Below are positions 7,618-10,549 of a stretch of DNA of 10,549 bases, piece by piece. Within the stretch, counting starts at the first letter, position 1; every line of letters starts with the position of its first letter. The stretch comes from Candidatus Solibacter sp. (lineage in GTDB: Bacteria; Acidobacteriota; Terriglobia; Bryobacterales; Bryobacteraceae). A program made the translations under genes and the position numbers. The DNA is taken from assembly GCA_017883345.1 (NCBI GenBank), contig JADGNT010000093.1, positions 1-10,549 of the forward strand, written 5' to 3'. Below the pieces are notes generated by a model. The model was not told the DNA's origin and did not search any database. It saw only the letters and a program-made list of their open reading frames with translations.

Positions 7618-8635
7618 CTTGTACCCTCCGCAAGCGGTCGATCACCTGTACGACATCGATGCCGACCGGGCAGGCGCTGATGCACCGCCCGCAGCCTACG
7701 CAGCTCGGCCGGCCGTATTCGGCCACAAAGCCGCGCTGTTTGTGATAGAAGCGGAATTTGATGCGGCTGGCGCGCGGCCCGCGAAAGTTTTCGCCGCTGG
7801 CCACCAGTGCATGGCTGGCGAACAGGCAGGAGTCCCAGGAGCGCGCGCGCCGCCCGGCCCGCGACCCCAGTTCCACGTGGTCGGCGACATCATAGCAGTA
7901 GCACGTGGGACAGACCATGCTGCAACTGCCGCAGGAGAGGCACTTCTCTCCCAGCTCCTCCCAGATCTCGCTCTGGTATTCCATCTCGAAGATCTCGGGA
8001 AGGTCGCGGATCTCCACCTCGAGCTGGAACGCGCGGCGCTTGTTCCAGGAGCGCCGCTTGTAGTCGTCGATATCGGTTCCGTCCACCGGCTCGAAGAGGC
8101 TGCCGGTGGCGAGGACCATGTCGTCGCCCAGCGCCGTGCCCACCAGAGCCTGGTAATAGTCGCCCGTGTCGTAAAAGAAAAGGTCGAAGCCATGATCGAC
8201 GAAATCCGCGCGCATGGAACGGCAGAAGCAGTGCTTGTCGGGGGAACAGTCGATGCCGATGATGGCGATGTGCTTCCTCCGCGCCTGGTAGTACGGGTCC
8301 GGGTACTTCCCCGCGAATACCCGGTCCAGGATGTTGATCGCGTAAACATCGCAAGCGTGCACGCCGAACAGGATGATCCGCTGATCCAACCCTTCGGTGT
8401 GCGGAACGAAGCCCTCGCCGGGACGGTAGCGGAAGAGCGTCTCACGCGGCGGCAGGAAGTATTTCTTGGGTGGCAGGATGGTGCGGTCGTATTCCAAGCG
8501 CGCATCCGACCACCGCATGAGCCGCTTGAAGACGTACTTGCCGTCCTGCTCGACGGGCGCATGCAGTTCGCCAAACTGCTGGACGACCGAGGCGAAAAGA
8601 TCTAGCTTCTCTTTCGGAAGCTTGAGGATCTTCAC
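7601..8635 (-). CDS. hydB: Group 3b hydrogenase beta subunit (4Fe-4S, sulfhydrogenase HydB / sulfite reductase subunit A-like)
   Basis: This 344-residue Fe-S protein is the first gene of the hydrogenase operon. The N-terminal two thirds match the HydB / anaerobic sulfite reductase subunit A family, including FGVHACDVYAINILDRVF and IIGIDCSPDKHCFC. Two ferredoxin-type [4Fe-4S] motifs follow: C232, C235, C238, C242 (CLSCGSCSMVCP) and C312, C315, C318, C322 (CVGCGRCISACP). Extra cysteines C245 and C247 come right after the first motif (TCYC). In P. furiosus this subunit pairs with gamma to link the hydrogenase part to NAD(P) and S0/polysulfide. The start is GTG at 8635 (MKILKLP), supported by AAGGAGG six bases upstream (8642-8648). 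The gene ends inside the start of gamma (17-base overlap), so translation is probably coupled. Confidence 0.94.
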   Translation of the reverse strand: MKILKLPKEKLDLFASVVQQFGELHAPVEQDGKYVFKRLMRWSDARLEYDRTILPPKKYFLPPRETLFRYRPGEGFVPHTEGLDQRIILFGVHACDVYAINILDRVFAGKYPDPYYQARRKHIAIIGIDCSPDKHCFCRSMRADFVDHGFDLFFYDTGDYYQALVGTALGDDMVLATGSLFEPVDGTDIDDYKRRSWNKRRAFQLEVEIRDLPEIFEMEYQSEIWEELGEKCLSCGSCSMVCPTCYCYDVADHVELGSRAGRRARSWDSCLFASHALVASGENFRGPRASRIKFRFYHKQRGFVAEYGRPSCVGCGRCISACPVGIDVVQVIDRLRRVQDVASR

Positions 8636-8641
8636 GGGTAG

Positions 8642-8648
8642 CCTCCTT
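8642..8648 (-). promoter_or_regulatory. Ribosome binding site fixing the GTG start of hydB
   Basis: AAGGAGG on the minus strand lies six bases before the GTG at 8635. It is the strongest ribosome site of the operon and explains use of a non-ATG start in its first gene. Confidence 0.85.
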
Positions 8649-8661
8649 CACTCCAGGGAAT

Positions 8662-8719
8662 CGGCCCAATCAGATTATAGGAGAAGATACTCCGAAAGAA
8701 AAGGGACGTCCGGCCCAAT
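8662..8719. repeat. Direct repeat CGGCCCAAT flanking the hydrogenase promoter
   Basis: CGGCCCAAT occurs at 8662-8670 and again at 8711-8719, 49 bases apart. One copy covers the predicted transcription start; the other sits just upstream of the -35 position. The upstream copy also belongs to a small hairpin, CCCAA (8714-8718) with TTGGG (8723-8727). Possible regulator sites, but two copies of a 9-mer are modest evidence. Confidence 0.35.
8674..8702 (-). promoter_or_regulatory. Probable promoter of the hydrogenase operon (perfect -10, weak -35)
   Basis: On the minus strand a perfect TATAAT lies at 8679-8674. With 17-base spacing the -35 position reads TTTTCT (8702-8697), only three of six matches. 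The start would be near 8667, giving a leader of about 30 bases that holds the AAGGAGG ribosome site. A strong -10 with a poor -35 is typical of promoters needing an activator, and a repeated 9-base word flanks it. Confidence 0.5.
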
Positions 8720-8850
8720 GTTTTGGGATCGTAGCGAACCTTGAGGAATCAATGAGTTACCCGGCATAGCGACTGAAACATCGGCCGGATTTGTGATTGG
8801 GGTCCCAGGCATTCGGTGTTTCCTGTGCGCTAGCGGCGCGGGCTTTCCGG

Positions 8851-8871
8851 GGGCACGGCAAAGCTGTGCTC
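8851..8871. other. GC-rich hairpin with AAA loop upstream of brnT
   Basis: GGGCACGGC (8851-8859) folds on GCTGTGCTC (8863-8871) around AAA, giving nine pairs including two G-T wobbles. It lies about 20 bases upstream of a TATACT (8893-8898) that could be the brnT -10. Many type II antitoxins bind palindromes in their own promoter, so this could be an operator. It could instead be a transcript hairpin. No T-run follows. Confidence 0.3.
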
Positions 8872-8919
8872 AGTTGCGCGCCGCGCGATGGGTATACTGA
8901 AGGAAGGTGAAACGTCCGG

Positions 8920-9192
8920 GTGCGCTTCGAATGGAATGCTCTAAAGGCTACCGCGAACCTGCGGAAACATGGTGTCTCATTCGATGAAGCTGCGAGCGTG
9001 TTCTTTGATCTCCTGTCGGCAACGGGCGATGATCCGGATCATTCGCTCGTCGAAAGGCGTTTCGTGACGTTTGGCATGTCGTCCTCGGGCCGCCTCCTGG
9101 TGGTCGCACACGCACAGCATGAAGACACCATTCGAATCATCACCGCTCGCCACGCAACGCGGGCAGAGAGGAAGCTCTATGAGGAAGACTAA
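8920..9192 (+). CDS. brnT: BrnT-family toxin (type II toxin-antitoxin)
   Basis: This 90-residue protein has the whole BrnT pattern: RFEWNALKATANLRKHGVSF at the N-terminus, FDEAASVFFD, the strand GRLLVVAHAQ, and the C-terminal RIITARHATRAERKLYEED. BrnT proteins have a RelE-like fold and are ribonucleases that arrest translation. The start is GTG at 8920, with AAGGAAGG about a dozen bases upstream; no nearer start keeps the conserved FEWN segment. The stop lies 14 bases inside the following antitoxin gene, the usual toxin-first order of this family. A TATACT at 8893-8898 could be the -10, but no good -35 is seen, and the start would then fall inside the ribosome site. The N-terminus and length match the family, so it looks intact. 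Confidence 0.93.
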   Translation: MRFEWNALKATANLRKHGVSFDEAASVFFDLLSATGDDPDHSLVERRFVTFGMSSSGRLLVVAHAQHEDTIRIITARHATRAERKLYEED

Positions 9193-9415
9193 GAAGCTTG
9201 CCGCGGACGAGCTTCGTTCCGAATATAAACGCTCGGATTTCGGGGCGCTGGTCCGCGGGAAATACATCGAGCGCCTCCAAACGAGTTCAAACGTGGTTGT
9301 CCTTGACCCCGAAGTTGCCGACCTGTTTCCGAACGCGGCGGCGGTCAACGCTGCGTTGCGGTCCCTGGCGGAGATTGCCAAGCGTGCCGGCTCCCGGCGG
9401 AGCCGATCGCATTGA
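9179..9415 (+). CDS. Ribbon-helix-helix-like antitoxin partner of BrnT
   Basis: This 78-residue protein starts at the ATG at 9179, inside the end of brnT, with AGAGAGGAAG upstream as ribosome site. The N-terminal half is charged (RSEYKRSDFGALVRGKYIERL) and would be the toxin-binding arm. The part from about residue 34, NVVVLDPEVADLFP then NAAAVNAALRSLAEIAKR, reads as one strand and two helices, the pattern of a ribbon-helix-helix DNA-binding domain. Antitoxins of this type neutralise the toxin and repress their own promoter. The sequence does not look like classical BrnA of Brucella; I recognise it as a common BrnT neighbour without a settled name, so no symbol is given. The open frame extends upstream to 9071 within brnT, but that part is a shadow. 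The tail GSRRSRSH is basic and probably disordered. Confidence 0.85.
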   Translation: MRKTKKLAADELRSEYKRSDFGALVRGKYIERLQTSSNVVVLDPEVADLFPNAAAVNAALRSLAEIAKRAGSRRSRSH

Positions 9416-9505
9416 GCTGCTGGCGATGGAGAGATGTCAGTAGCTGCGGCCCTTTGATCTGGGCGAGTCAATCTCCTCGACTTGGGGCCCGCGTGGGCGG
9501 CACTA

Positions 9506-9718
9506 TCACAAATCTTTGGGTTGAAGGCCGGTCTTTTTGGAGACTTTCGAAAGGATTGCTGGGCCGAGTTCCTCGGAATCGTGAAACGAAAATGGGTAGT
9601 CCGCCCATCCTTCCTTCTTCATGATCTTGTGGGAGCCTACCGTGCGGTCGTGGCGCCAGCCGATCCGCTTCAGTGCGGCGAGAACGCGACGCGCCTTCGC
9701 CGCAGGCCAAGAACTCAT
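9506..9718 (-). CDS. hicA: HicA-family mRNA interferase toxin
   Basis: This 70-residue protein is a HicA (YcfA-like) toxin with a double-stranded RNA-binding-like fold. Visible features are the N-terminal helix PAAKARRVLAALKRIGW, the catalytic His H30 in VGSHKIM, and the C-terminal helix ELGPAILSKVSKKTGL. HicA cleaves mRNA and stops growth when not bound by HicB. Its start overlaps the hicB stop by four bases (9715-9718), so the pair is translationally coupled. Antitoxin-first order is seen in part of this family. It converges on the brnT/antitoxin pair with 90 bases between them, in which I see no gene or clear terminator. Length is within the normal range and the catalytic His is intact, so it is probably functional. 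Confidence 0.9.
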   Translation of the reverse strand: MSSWPAAKARRVLAALKRIGWRHDRTVGSHKIMKKEGWADYPFSFHDSEELGPAILSKVSKKTGLQPKDL

Positions 9719-9921
9719 GCGGCAATGTCGAAAATGGCATTCGCCGAATCAGGAGGCAGTTCGCCGTGGGCGATCCGGTCGAGAACAATTTCCCGCGCTG
9801 CCGACTGGGCCCGTTGAATCGCGTCCTGCTTCGTGTCCCCGTACAAGAGGACGTTCAATTCCGGCACTTCGGCAATCCAACGGCCGTCGACTTCGCGGTC
9901 AAGCTCGATCGTGAGCTTCAT
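9715..9921 (-). CDS. hicB: HicB-family antitoxin
   Basis: This short (68-residue) HicB has the typical partial RNase H-like fold: MKLTIELDREVDGRWIAEVPEL as the beta hairpin, VLLYGDTKQDAIQRAQ leading into the helix, then AAREIVLDRIAHGELP. It binds and neutralises the HicA toxin encoded immediately downstream. Many HicB proteins carry a C-terminal DNA-binding domain for autoregulation; this one ends after the core, so operon control may need another factor or none. The ATG at 9921 gives the family-standard MKLTIELD start. A GTG two codons upstream (9927) is better spaced from the weak GGGGTGG ribosome site and is an alternative. I saw no clear promoter in the roughly 200 bases upstream. Confidence 0.9.
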   Translation of the reverse strand: MKLTIELDREVDGRWIAEVPELNVLLYGDTKQDAIQRAQSAAREIVLDRIAHGELPPDSANAIFDIAA

Positions 9922-10131
9922 AGCCACAGCTTACCACCCCTGATGCGGAACGGTGGCCGAGCATCTGGCGGGGCGCCTATGGTCGTGGACCAGAAGACGA
10001 CCTCGCGTTCCTTTGGCGCCACTTCAACGGGTCGGGCGTGATAGATCCAAATGCCGCCTACAGAGGTGGGCGTTCCGAAACCGCTCGAGCGCGAGAGGGG
10101 GTATCTTACTGCACCGTGGTACCTTGTAGGC
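9922..10131. other. 210-base divergent gap between hicB and the peptidase gene
   Basis: No recognisable gene or convincing promoter is seen. A minus-strand open frame of 71 codons from an ATG at 10134 ends in the TGA at 9918-9920, overlapping the hicB ATG. It encodes no motif I know (for example GGIWIYHARPVEV), lacks a ribosome site, and probably is chance, although its position in front of hicB is tidy. Confidence 0.4.
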
Positions 10132-10533
10132 ATGTGGTCCTGCCGGCTTCTGATCATGGCCCTTTTGGTGGTGCCGAGTGCATTCGCCGCCACACCGATT
10201 TCTCCGGACGTCAAGAAGATTGTTACGTTCATCTTCACATCCGAGGCAAATGGCAGCGCGGTGCCCCGAGGTACGGGGTTCTTCGTAAGCGTTCAGGATA
10301 CCGAAAACATATACGTGTACTTGGTTACAGCCGCACATGTTCTTCAGGATGAGGCAGGAAAATATTACCCAACAGTTTGGCTACGAATCAATACGCTGAA
10401 AGGCGGCGCGGAGTTCGCCAGACTGGACCTGATCACCACTGCGCCAACGGCGATACTTTTTGTCGGGATCTGTCTTCTCGATCTTGCTTTGCATAGAAAT
10501 GCTCCTTATACTTCTGGAGCCTTGCACCTTTGA
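10132..10533 (+). CDS. Secreted trypsin-like peptidase-fold protein, N-terminal part, apparently frameshifted
   Basis: From the ATG at 10132 the protein begins with a Sec signal peptide: MWSCR, a hydrophobic core (about 6-15), then PSAFA with an A-x-A cut site after residue 19. The mature part has VTFIF, GTGFFVSV (47-54) and YLVTAAHVLQD with the likely catalytic H69, then VWLRIN and AEFARLDLIT, the N-terminal barrel of trypsin-like serine peptidases. After about 10440 the similarity fades in this frame, and the stop at 10531-10533 makes it only 133 residues, too short for the catalytic Asp and Ser. Pieces resembling the missing part (LLDLA, then LEPCTFDAYRA) appear in successive frames up to the window end, so the gene looks broken by one or more indels, or the sequence end is unreliable. 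The frame opens at 10051, but the signal peptide favours 10132. The ribosome site is weak. Confidence 0.6.
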   Translation: MWSCRLLIMALLVVPSAFAATPISPDVKKIVTFIFTSEANGSAVPRGTGFFVSVQDTENIYVYLVTAAHVLQDEAGKYYPTVWLRINTLKGGAEFARLDLITTAPTAILFVGICLLDLALHRNAPYTSGALHL

Positions 10534-10549
10534 TGCCTATCGAGCTTCG

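Noticed and set aside
7511..8605. Long plus-strand open frame (364 codons) opposite hydB
   Set aside because: It lies antisense to the clear Fe-S protein, has no ribosome site or known motif, and is low in complexity (V/A/H/R-rich). It is an antisense shadow caused by GC-rich third codon positions.

Overview
The window is a GC-rich bacterial chromosome fragment with dense gene packing, good GGAGG-type ribosome sites and 1-17 base gene overlaps. Gene content (cytosolic group 3b [NiFe] hydrogenase, hexamer-type citrate synthase, BrnT and HicAB modules, a secreted trypsin-like protein with an ATPISP-type mature start) would fit a soil or sediment lineage such as Acidobacteriota. That placement is an inference with low confidence, since no rRNA or other marker gene is present.

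Layout. Bases 1-2555 (+) hold a signalling block: the 3' end of one histidine kinase, a stand-alone receiver domain, and a complete membrane sensor kinase. A strong, symmetrical GC-rich hairpin (2556-2589) separates this block from gltA (citrate synthase, -, 2595-3908). Upstream of gltA lies a 361-base gap (3909-4269) holding a good sigma70-type promoter, a long stem-loop that begins almost exactly at the predicted transcript start, and a possible ribosome-site-masking structure next to the start codon. Bases 8635-4270 (-) are a tightly coupled five-gene operon for an NAD(P)-linked [NiFe] hydrogenase in the order beta-gamma-delta-alpha-maturation protease, the same order as hydBGDA of Pyrococcus furiosus sulfhydrogenase I. 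Its likely promoter (perfect TATAAT, weak -35, flanking 9-base direct repeats) lies at 8662-8719. Bases 8920-9927 are an accessory patch with two convergent type II toxin-antitoxin pairs, brnT/antitoxin (+) and hicB/hicA (-). The right edge carries a secreted trypsin-like protein whose reading frame appears broken near the window end.

How it fits together. Beta (two [4Fe-4S] sites), gamma (FAD, NAD(P), [2Fe-2S]), delta (three Fe-S sites) and alpha ([NiFe] active site) should form a soluble enzyme exchanging electrons between H2 and NAD(P)H. The last gene clips the alpha C-terminus after nickel insertion. Citrate synthase feeds carbon into the TCA cycle, whose reduced cofactors the hydrogenase could balance, but the two units have separate promoters. 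The kinases may regulate nearby genes, but the receiver has no DNA-binding domain, so any link to the hydrogenase is speculative.

Most notable points: the structured gltA leader, and the replacement of one proximal-cluster cysteine of the hydrogenase small subunit by aspartate.
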